64,000 bases of DNA from Undaria pinnatifida. Taxonomy: Eukaryota > Sar > Phaeophyceae > Laminariales > Alariaceae. Location of the stretch: positions 8,297,973 to 8,361,972 of the forward strand of contig JABAKD010000012.1 in the NCBI GenBank assembly GCA_012845835.1, given 5' to 3'. Both the position numbers and the translations under genes were made by a program. The notes under the pieces are model-generated. The model was given only the letters and a program-made list of their open reading frames with translations. It did no database searches and had not been told where the DNA came from. Each line of letters starts with the position of its first letter. Within the stretch, counting starts at the first letter, position 1. This document shows positions 23,701 through 34,600 of the stretch, in pieces.

Positions 23701-24954
23701 TCTACGGTCTACGCCCGTACCTCTATCCGACCTGGAAGTAAGTGCTTTCTGCTCGCAAACGCGAACAGCCCACCGCCCCAAAGATCCGGGCGGCCAACTT
23801 GTGAGGTGAGCTCTCTCATCAAGCAGTCAGCAGATTGAATTGACACCGCAAGATCCCACCCAAATAGGCTTAGTTCGGGATCGCCGCGGGCGTCGGCGGC
23901 GGCGCGTGATCTCGAGACCGCGCGCGAGGGAACAGGTCCGGCGAAAGAGGTCGAGGAACTCGGCCGCGGAGAGCGGTCGAGACATCGAGACAACGCTTTT
24001 TCCGCCCCGAGATCGAGGTTGAACTGATGTCAAATCTCGGGGACAAAACGAAAAGGCAAAATTTCACATTTCCGGTTGTATGCTCTTGGCTTTCACGAAG
24101 AATTACGATATAGATGGACACATCTATAATGCGTACAGCAAAAATAAATAAAATCCGTCATTTGGGTGTTTGCTTCATTATTATTTACGTTCTGCGGCTG
24201 CGGGCTACAACGGCACAAAACGCGAGACTCGTTGCGACCCGATCCCCCGACGCACAGCCGTGCTGCTGCCATGTCTACATTTAAACCTACGGGATCTCGT
24301 CACCAGATCTCGTCGTCACGACGTCAACTGCTACAACAACAGTATTCATAGGAGATGTCCCTCCATAGTGCCGGTTGCTCGCTATAGTGCCTGTGAACAC
24401 GTTTGGCGCAGATGGGAACAACCTGTCAGTAATATGAGCAAAGTGCCTGGTGCCGGTGTCGCCCGCAGGCATTCAGCGGCACCAAATAGGGATTCCTGCT
24501 GTATTCCAATGATACGTATCCCGCTTTCGTTGCCGCTACACGCTATACTAAAACCATTGCAAAGGCAACCCCCCCCGCCCCCCCTCCGCCCACTCTGCGC
24601 AAGGGCCGCTACGAACAAAAACAAAAACATAAAAACTGGATCGGCACCCAAAATACGCCACGTACGAAAAACACGGATCAAACTCCGATGATAACACGAA
24701 CGACACGATGCCTCCAGGTCGGCTCCCTTACAGTAGTGCAAATTGCAAAACAGACAACACACATGGATAATTGGTGCATTCAAATTTACTGGGCGGCAAT
24801 ATCCTGCCCCCCTCACCCCCCCCCCCCCTGCCCGTTCCTGCCCACCCCCTTCCTCTCTGCCCGCTGCGGGCGAAACCGCCTGCCTATCTGATTGTCGGTC
24901 TATGTGCACAACGCTCCTTTCACCATCAGCTAGAGACAACGGCGCACTCGTTCG
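20701..24954. other. gene-free interval
   Basis: It contains several CAGAAATAA-type short inverted motifs (20830-20970 and 21380-21460), a CAG/CAC-rich tract (21200-21280), telomere-like GGGTTAGGG motifs at about 22373-22400 and 23655-23695, and the inverse of a dispersed repeat (23203-23290) also found at about 39280-39360. No gene is supported. Confidence 0.5.
23203..23290 (-). repeat. dispersed repeat, copy in inverse orientation
   Basis: Reverse complement shares with 39280-39360 the blocks TTTTTGGGGACAAAA, AGGAGGGGTT(C/T)GGGGGCTCT and a TAAAGGGGTTA end. Confidence 0.65.
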
Positions 24955-25550
24955 CGTTTCCAGCCACCACAGATCCCCTCCCCCTCAGTTGTTTCCACTT
25001 CAGGGGTTTCTCCCGCATCAGCGAGACGTCGCTGCACTCGCTGTCCATCGCGATCCCCTCTTTTTTTTCCTTTTCGGGGGTTTCCGCAGCTCCTGATTGT
25101 CGACACGCCACCCCGTGCACGACAACGCGGTATCACGTGGCTCGTAATTCCCGCCACCACTCCCTTTCATGGGTCTCCACGTTTCCTGGTTGGCGCCACC
25201 CCACCCCACCCATAAAATTCCTACCACTAACACACCCCTGATCGTTCCCCCTTCAGGGGTTTCTATCTCCTGGCATGTGCCACACCACCCCCTGCATAAT
25301 AACGCCGTACGTGGGTGATCATTCCCGCCACCGCACCCAACCCCCTTACGTTTCCCCTTCAGCGGTTTCCACGTCTATAGGTCGGCGCCACGTCCCCCCC
25401 CCCCCCCCCGCATAACAACGCCGTACGTGACTCGCCATTCTCGCCACCACGGAACCCCCTGCTTGTTCCCCCTGCAGGGGTCAATCACGGCTCCTGGCCG
25501 GCGCACCAGCGCCACCACCACAACCCCCTGCACAACAATGTCGCACATGG
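24955..25550. repeat. C-rich minisatellite, roughly 125-bp diverged units
   Basis: Blocks CGCCACCAC, CCCTTCAGGGGTTTC, GGCGCCACNCC and CATAACAACGCCGTACGTG recur in order about five times between about 24955 and 25550. The array ends right at the stop codon of the minus-strand gene, so it forms that gene's 3' flank. Confidence 0.6.
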
Positions 25551-25551
25551 T

Positions 25552-25638
25552 CTACAACTCCTGGGCCTGGACACCGCCTGGTCGGCCTCCCATGCCCTTG
25601 AAAAACCCGCCCGCGTCTCCAACTTCGCCCCCCTCGGC
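25552..25638 (-). CDS. secreted-protein gene, terminal exon 10
   Basis: 87 nt: 28 codons then TAG. The acceptor CCCTGCAG|GCC is preceded by a pyrimidine-rich tract (GCTTTTGTTTCCC). It encodes a Gly-rich acidic tail. This is the least certain exon because another phase-0 exon could lie between it and exon 9. Confidence 0.6.
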   Translation of the reverse strand, partial: AEGGEVGDAGGFFKGMGGRPGGVQAQEL

Positions 25639-28600
25639 CTGCAGGGCCTACCGGGAAACAAAAGCGAGCAAGTGCGCAAGCGTGCAAGACGGGAAGTACG
25701 TGCGGCGATGAGAGGTTAGAGCACGCTGTATACCGCAGCGTGCAAGCATCCAAGATATGGTTAGTTTGAGGGGTGATGGGAAGTTGAATCAAGCTCCTGC
25801 AGCAAGCAAGCGTGCACGGTGGGAAACGCGCGGGGTGAGATATTGGAGCAAGATTATTGCGTTGACAATAATGGCAACTGTAGTGACTTGCTTACACTGC
25901 GAAAAGCCACGCGTGCAAAATCGGACACCGGGGTGGGAGGGCGTGAGGTTAGAGATTGGAGTTCTCGAGTTGCGGTTAATTCGAGAGGAACAAGGCAGGG
26001 GAGGGGGTATTTGGACAGACATCCTGTCATCCTGCGAGGTGAGATTGGAGCGAGGGAGTTTGCGTCGACCTCGGGTGGAGCAACGGGGGCGGGGGTGTGT
26101 GCTCATTTGTTGCTCGCCTTCATCATTTGACCATTGATCACGCATCCCCTTCGAGACGGAGCACTGTTCCTACTCCGAATAGAGGCACCTCCAACATTTT
26201 GGCGCTCAGTACGTCTCTTTTATCTATTTCACAATTGTTTGCGCATACCTTATCTCGTTCCTGTTTTGCCATCTGTGGCCATCTATCTCCTAGAATAGCG
26301 ATCGTTTTCTCGCTACTGTCTAATGTACTATACTTCTCCATGTTATATTTGTCGATATTATTCATCTCTTCTATATATAATACGTTCCGTTCCTCGTTGT
26401 ACAGGTCACACTCTCCCACTTCGAGTAGTCCATTGAGCCGAGCAAATACCTTTTCATTCCTTTCTCTTTTTAACCCCCCGTCAATCTCTAGATGGTCTTC
26501 CTTATTCACCTTCGTTCTTTACGCCAGCCTTTCCCGTACTACTTATATTCTTTATTTTACTTTTGTCTTGTACCCTCCAAACTTGTCTATGTACAGTAGC
26601 TCCTGGTTTCTACCTAGGTCCTTCCATACTTTTTCGACTACGACATCCCACCCTATTCCAGCTTCCCCTTTCGTTCCGTTCTACCACACAGCCCTATTAG
26701 CTAGTGCTGACAACCTCTTTTTTTGGCGTTATCCTTACTTTATACATGTGTTACCACTTCAGCTTTCTCTCATCTATTTTTAAGTGGGTACGTTCCCAGT
26801 TATGTTCTTAGTGCTGAATAACTCGTCGTACATTGAGTATCCTAGTATTTTCTTGGCTGATGTCATCGGTACAATTTCGAGCGGTTTTACGAACTTCGTG
26901 TTCCTTTCCCATGCTTCTCCTGCATATTCTAGCCTTAGTACAATCACATTCACCAGAATACGCATTGTAATTTCAATCCGAGTGTCAAGGTGCGAGTCTG
27001 TTGGGATCGCATCCATGCCTAAATGCGCTGTACCCTTCCTATTACTGTTGCTATGCGCGCATCCCAAAAACAGTATTTGAGATCTCTACGCCAACGTACG
27101 CCAAGGTATGTATACTGGTCTACGATCGGTAATCAATCTTCTCCCCACTCCCATCATAATGATACCGGCTTTTCCTTATCTTCGTCACATACAACTACCG
27201 CGCACATGTTACGTTTTCTGACATTCTCCATTTCCTAGTGGATGGTAGTGCTTTCGCAATTTGTTTTTGTAGTCCTTCCCGTGTTTCAGACATCCCAACG
27301 AAATCATCCGTAAACATCAATCCCGATACAGTGTCTTCCCCCACGGCGACTCCCTGCTTTGCTGCTTCGGTTGTTACTATCATGGCCATTAATTAATATA
27401 CACCAGGTGCCTTGAACAGCTTGGGCGATAACGAGATTATATGCCTGTGCTAATCCTTGTGAAAATATCAACATAACTCGATATTTCTCCGTCCAACATC
27501 GCAGCACTTCTCGCACATTCCGTTGACTTTTTCATCATTCTCCACATATTTCCTCTGGTCCCACAGTCAGAAACGCTTTGGCCAAAAAGCCTCACCTTCA
27601 TCATAGCGCGTGTTCGGTGGGGGCTAGGTTATAGTTTTTTCGCAAAAAGAAGACAAAGACAAAAGTCTCACCTCGACAAAGGCGGGATCCTTCGTCAACT
27701 CGGCGTACATCTCTTCCATCAGTGCAGGGTCGCTTTCCAACGCCGCCAGCATCTCCATCATCTGCAGGAACACAACGAACGCAAACAACCCGAGCACACA
27801 TCGCAAGGAAACAAAACACAAACAACAAGTGGGGTTAGAAATAATATAGAACGTAGAAACATATACCAGGTATAGAACATATATAGATATATAGACTTAC
27901 TTATGAATATCTTTGTGCTGAAAGCGCTGGGTTCGTGCTCCCCGGGCATCTCCGAGGTCGGTCGGGCCAGCTTATTACTTGCGGAACGGTTCAGCTTTTC
28001 TTTGATTTCTTACTCCACCTGATATATTTTTGCTACAAATATATATCGATTTTTTCATGGGAACTTTTTTTTGCCGATGACACCCATATTCGAATAACCG
28101 AAGAGCATGATTATAAGCGGACAGTCTATCTACTTGACCAAACGTCACGTTGATATCTACCTTACTTTTACAAATATATATATATCGATTTTATTATTGG
28201 GATTGTGGGTCACAATGCTCTGAACCCAACCTGCCTACTTGCGTCTGAAAACAAATTCTAGAACCTTCGGGAACGTTTCGCACGTTCTCCTAGAAAGATC
28301 GTCTCTCGGAGCGATGTCGTTCTCGCCCACACTCCGAGCCACAAGGAAGGGTACAACATCCCGAGGAACCTCAAGACGTCTTCCCAGACGCTTCCTCAGC
28401 TCGTTGCCCCTTGCTTTCGTCCGAGAGGAGTGCGAGGGTGCGCTCTCGCACACCTCCCACACTTCCTACTGTCCCCATCTCAACCTGAGATTCTGTCTCT
28501 TTACCGAGCACGTCTAATCGTCCGGTGATCGTCAACACCGCCCACATTCTGCGGCCGTTGCCCAAGAGGAACGCGTGTACACACAGCGTTGGAGATTCGC

Positions 28601-31600
28601 ACCTCCCTGCGGTGTTCTTGAGTACCAAGCCTTATTGGCGTTCAGACGGCAGTCTTTTGGATTGAGCCTTTCTCGAGTTCACCTCAGCCATGTCCGATAG
28701 CTGCGGAGAAAACGTGGACAACCGGGACCAACAGCCCGCTCCCCCCGCCGACGGGACTGTTGTGGTCACCACCAACGGCGCCGCTGGTGATAACCCCGCA
28801 AACGCCGCGGAGCTATGTGGCCGAGGAGCACGTCGACCGCACCGCCTTCGTGCACCAAGAGGCAAGTACTGTTTAAGCGCATGCCTTTCGGAGTAGCGAA
28901 TGCACCATGGCTGTTTCAACACGTAATGTCTTGAGCTCTAGGCCACCTTGGCCCTGACTCTGGTATCCTTTCGTACATGGACGATTTGATTTGTATCAAT
29001 CACACGTTCGAAAGCCACCTCGTCTCTCTCGAGAAAATGTTCGCAGCGTTGCATGCGGCAGGCTTGACACTCAAACCGTCCAAAATTCAATTTGGGCAGA
29101 AAGAAGTCGACTATCTCGGTCACGTCATTTCCGCGAAAGGTATTTCCGTCAGTCCCGACCGCATCAACGCGATTCACGACCTGCCCACGCCCAAATCCAT
29201 TAAAGACTTACGTTCTGTTCTGGGTATGGCGAGTTTCGTCCGCCGGTTTGTCAAAGATTATTCTGACCTTACGGCACCGCTTGTAGAACTGACTCGAAAG
29301 AGCTTCGTCAAACGCACGAGTTTTAAAAAGGCCTGGGGTCCGGCACAAGATGCCGCATTCCAGAAACTCAAAGATGCTTTATCCGAAGCCCCCGTCCTTC
29401 ACTTTCCCGATTTTTCGAGAGATTTCGTTGTTCACACCGACGCTTTCGAGCAAGGTGTAGGTGCTTTCCTAGCCCAACCGTCCAAGGGCAGCACCGATGG
29501 CAAAGAGCTGAATATTGTCGCGTACTATAGCAAGCGTTTTTCTCGTAGCCAAAGCCACTATAGCCCTACGATGAAAGAATGCCTTGCTGTCGTATGGGCT
29601 CTGACCCATTGGCGTCCGTATCTATGGGGCCGACACTTTACGTGTTGTACCGACCACCAAACTCTCACGTGCTTGTACCACATGCAAGACACGTCCAATA
29701 TGCTCACCCGTTGGGCAATTTGTCTCCAAAATTACGATTTCACCGTCAAACACGTTCCGGGAAAACTTAACGTTGTACCGGATACGCTATCGCGTATTTT
29801 TAGCGAGGTGGATGGAAAACCACTTCCATCCGAACCGCAACTTGCAGCTATCTGTCGTAACGTCCCCGATGATCAGCCTTTTCATCCCCCCAACCCTCGT
29901 GAATACGAACTGTCCGCTGGCAACTTAGACGAGATAGTACCCGTCGAAAGCGATCGCGAATTATTTGCTAGTGCCATATCTGTCTTCCCCGTCGTCGATG
30001 CTGCGAAGTTGCTTGCTCATCAGAGGAAAGAATTTTGTCAATACTTTGACTACCTAGCCAATCCTACTAAGGCTCGCGTCCCACACCAGCAATCAAAGTC
30101 CAGCATGAGTAAATTCTTCATCCACGAAGGTTTGCTTTGCCGATCTTACGTCCCTGCCCACCTACGTAGGCGGGACACCTTTCGTGACCAGCTAGTGGTG
30201 CCGAAATCGTTGAGAACACTTGTAATCAACGCTTGCCATGACCTCCCCTCGTCAGGTGGTCACCTAGCCTTTAAAGGTACCTTCGACAAAGTTCGGGATC
30301 GTTATTGGTGGCCCACGATGCACTCTGACGTTGCCGAACATGTTAAAAGCTGTCTTCCTTGTCAACGCCGCAAAACGTCTCACCGATCACCTATGCTGCC
30401 TACCGGGCACCGACCGGTCACCAGACCGTTTCAAGTTGTTGTGGTGGATCTCGTCGAATACAAATCTAAGTCGGAAGGTAATCGATTTATCCTGTCTGTC
30501 ATCGATCACCTCACGCGTTTCCTCATTCTGATACCTATCAAGTCTAAGGAAGCTGCGGTGGTGGTTCGTCATCTTATTGACCGCGTCTTTTCAGTGTTCG
30601 GCCCACCAGAAACCCTGCATTCCGATCAAGGGAAGGAATTTCAAAACCAGCTCGTGAAAGAATTGCAGTTTGTCTTTGGGTACAAGAAAACACGTACCGC
30701 CGCTTATCGTCCGCAAGGGAACTCAGTTCTCGAGCGTGTCCACAGCACCGTTCATAATATGCTTGCCATGTACAGTAACTTGGCTTGCGATAATTGGGCG
30801 GAACTACTACCGTTTGTCCAGCTTGCGCACAACACGGCATATTCCGAAACTTTGGAGGAGACTCCCCACTATCTTGTGTTTGGGCGTACGGCTACTCTCC
30901 CCGTCGAACTCATTCTCGGAGTTCCTTCTACTGATGCACCACAAAATAAACTCGACTACTCACGTCGCACAGTAGAAAACTTGCAGCTCGCGTACGAGTT
31001 AGCCCGTCGCAATTTACAAGAACGAGCAGACAAGCAAGCGGTCGAGAACGAAAAATTGTCTTTCCCCAGTTTTAAAGTGGGCGACAAAGTATTACTGCAT
31101 CGCCCGTACCACGAAACTGACGGACCAAACCCCAAGCTCGTTAGCCCTTGGCATGGCCCGTATACCGTCAGAGCTCAGCTCTCCCCTGTTATTTATCGTG
31201 TGTCAAAACCGAACGAACCGGCCGAAGTTACGGTCCACTCAGGTCGGATGAAACAATTCGTCAAACCCAAGTCATCACCTGCCCCTGACTTTGAGGCACT
31301 CGATGACATGTTCCTCGGAACCACCCTACCCGTCCCTGATCTTGATGGCTCAGTGCACACCGTCACTATCGGCCCGTATGTCATCGAAGCAATCGATGGT
31401 CATAAGCGGGGGGTAGGTGCAGCGTCGGTGGAGAATTTCCAATACCACCTCAAACTTAAAGGTAAACCACCACAATGTGGTGTATGGCGTCACTACTGCA
31501 CTCTTCCTCAATGCAAGGAGATGATCGAATCTTACCGTGCGGTAATTCTGTCACAAAATCCTTCGGCTTTCGACCCGCCCGGGAAGAAGAAGCGAACCTA

Positions 31601-34600
31601 TTCTAGATCGGATCGCGACGAAGGCAACACGTAGGGCATGTATACGCGCGTTGTCATATATATATATATATATATATATATTTCCTTTGTGATTTGATCG
31701 CGTCGGTTTTGCAACGACCGATGCCCGGCGCCCACGTGTTTTAGTATTTCCTGTAGCCGGCAGCCCTTCATGGCTTCCTTTGATTTTTTTGTCCTTTGTC
31801 CTCCGTGCGAAGTACCGCGCACGCGTGCCCGTGGTTATCTTGTTTTTGAAGCATGACCACTGATCATGTATGTTTCTTTTTTCTAATGACTTGTTGGTGA
31901 GGTACAATTATTAAATAATAGCGTCTGTTGTACACCAGTTGACTCCCCGCGTCGTTACGCGCCCTTGTGTCCTCGCACGACCTTTGGAACCGGTATCAAT
32001 TTGTGTACTCTAAGCAATATGGAGCTTTGCTTTGCCAGAAATCCGAGTGGAATAGCCTATTAGTCGCCTTTGTGTTGCATCGTTTACGTCGCCTGTTGGC
32101 ACTTGGTCTCCACGAGACCCAGATGATTATTTGACTACTCGTTTTTTTTTCCGGAGTGGCTTTCAGCCACAGGGGGGTCGGACAATATCCGAGCTAGTCG
32201 AGAGGAAATTCATAATAAACGAGCAAACACCATTTCTTGTCTACTGGCTCCACGGGCATAACACGCCCAGTCTCTTTCCACCGGAATGCTTTTAAAAGCC
32301 CGGGTGATGGGATATGAGACGCACGTTTGTTGCAGGGTGCATTTTTCTGCGAGGTTTAGTTCCATTTCAACCTCCAGAAAGGCAACAAACTTCCGTCTGA
32401 CTTCTGGCTACATACATGCCGTCACCTAGCATCGGCCTACTCATGTGGATGTTTCGCTTTTCGACATGAATGTTCGTTCGTCAGTGCTTCCGATCGCATC
32501 AATTTTATCTGGCCATGATGCGTCAATGTTGCATAGCACACTCAGGATACGTCAAAACGTCTTTCGCGCGACGATTTCAATACGCTTTGCGTATATTTTC
32601 CGTCCTAGCCACTTGTCCTGCAGGCCGCAGCAATGCTGTGTTTGGCTAAGCACAATTGTCATTACTCCTCTGTTATTCGATCCTGAACAATACTCTGGTT
32701 TACTACAAATATTTCCGGAACCTTTTAGGTACTACGTCGTTCATACTTTCGAAGATTTTGAGGAGACTCTTCGAAATAGCGTCTTAGGAAGGTTGGATTA
32801 CCAGAGCCTGTGTTCCCATTGCTCTCTAATTTTGATGGAGTGAGCGCTCTAACACCATCAAAACTGGGGGGTAATGTGGGTCACAATGCTCTGAACCCAA
32901 CCTGCCTACTTGCGTCTGAACACAAATTCTAGAACCTTCGGGAACGTTCCGCACGTTCTCCTAGAAAGATCGTCTCTCGGAGCGATGTCGTTCTCGCCCA
33001 CACTCCGAGCCACAAGGAAGGGTACAACATCCCGAGGAACCTCAAGACGTCTTCCCAGACGCTTCCTCAGCTCGTTGCCCCTTGCTTTCGTCCGAGAGGA
33101 GTGCGAGGGTGCGCCCTCGCACACCTCCCACACTTCCTACTGTCCCCATCTCAACCTGAGATTCTGTCTCTTTACCGAGCACGTCTAATCGTCCGGTGAT
33201 CGTCAACGCCGCCCACATTCTGCGGCCGTTGCCTGAGAGGAACGCTTGTACACACAGCGTTGGAGATTCGCACCTCTCTGTGGTGTTCTTGAGTACCGAC
33301 CCTTAGTATCACTTTTTTTTTCCGATGACACCAAGATTCGAACCACCGAAGACCAAGCTTATAAGCGGACAGTCTATCTACTAGACCACAGCGTCACATT
33401 GATATCTATTTTATTTTTACGAGTACAATTGATAAATAAATACCAAGTATCGATTCTTCATGAGGATCATTTTATTTTCCGATGACACCCAGATTCGAAC
33501 CAGCGAAGGGCAGGATTATAAACGGACAGTCTATCTACTAGACCACAATGTCACAGCCGCAGTGGTATCTACCAGTACTATTTTTGTTATGTGCAACTAC
33601 TACTGTATATTAGCGAAACATACACGGGTGGGTTCTGTAGGGTACTCACAGACCTATACCGGGGGTAATTACCCTCTGTAATTACCCTACAGAGAGGCAC
33701 AGACCGTTCTGTAGTATCCCCCGTACCCTACAGAATTATTCTGTGCATTTGCATCATCCCCAGTACCCTACAGAATTATTATGTGCATTTTGTACATCCC
33801 CCGTACCCTGCAGAATAGTTCTGCGTGATGCTGTGATGGCCTCCGTACCCTACAGAATTATTCTGTGACGTCCATTCACAATACCCTATCTGCACAGAAA
33901 GTTCTGTATCATCCCCCGTACCCTACATAATTATTCTGTGCGTTTTGTACATCCCCCGTACCCTACAGAATAGTTCTGTGTGGTTCTGTGATGCCTCCGT
34001 ACCCTACAGAATGTGTGTACCCGGAACAATTACCCGCAGCACGGGTGATCTGTGCATTACCCCGTGTGACGTCACGTCCGCGAAGCAAGCGGGAAGGAGA
34101 GTCTGCACACACACACAGACACCACAGACACACAGACACAGCCACCAGCACAAACAGCAGTGTACGCCCACACGAACAGCGGTACACAGACAGATCTCGA
34201 GAGGGAACATGAATGGTGCGGACCAAGGCAGCTCTTCCGCGACCCCAGACACAAACACGCATGGACACCTACTGGGTAGAGATGGTGATGTTCCTCCACG
34301 CCAACTTGGAGCACATCCCCGGGTTCAAGGACATTCCCATTATTGCCGCGAAGGATATTCACAAATGTCTGCCGCCACGGTTCAACGGGGGGGATGCTGA
34401 CCTGGCGGCCGCTGAGGCCGCCTTCGACGTGATTGACAACACCAAAACCGGGGACGTCGGCCTGTGAAGGTCGCGAGCGTTGGATGAGTAGTCTATGTTT
34501 CTTGGCCTACGGAAGTACGTCGTGGCAGTCAACGTAGATTGAATCGGAGTGGGATGGGAAGGATTTTGCTCCGGGTGGGGGGTAGCTGTGTCCTTGCGGG

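Larger units (their letters stand above)
28204..33305 (+). mobile_element. Ty3-like (chromovirus-type) LTR retrotransposon, internally deleted
   Basis: Two direct 431-bp LTRs (28204-28634 and 32875-33305) bound a 5102-bp element. A primer-binding site lies one base after the left LTR and a polypurine tract lies immediately before the right LTR. Flanks GGAT/GTAT form a probable 4-bp target duplication with one mismatch, and the outer flanks are two parts of the tRNA-like repeat array. The coding region retains a short gag start and then jumps into reverse transcriptase, so capsid, protease and the N-terminal RT are deleted. RNase H and integrase are open. The LTRs differ at only about a dozen sites by eye, suggesting fairly recent insertion. 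The element is antisense within intron 8 of the secreted-protein gene. Confidence 0.92.

Noticed and set aside
26097-26783. 228-codon plus-strand ORF
   Set aside because: It is antisense to the LINE remnant, whose reading on the minus strand has recognisable motifs.
32445-32843. 132-codon ORF downstream of pol as an envelope-like gene
   Set aside because: No signal peptide, transmembrane segment or glycosylation pattern; insufficient evidence for any function.
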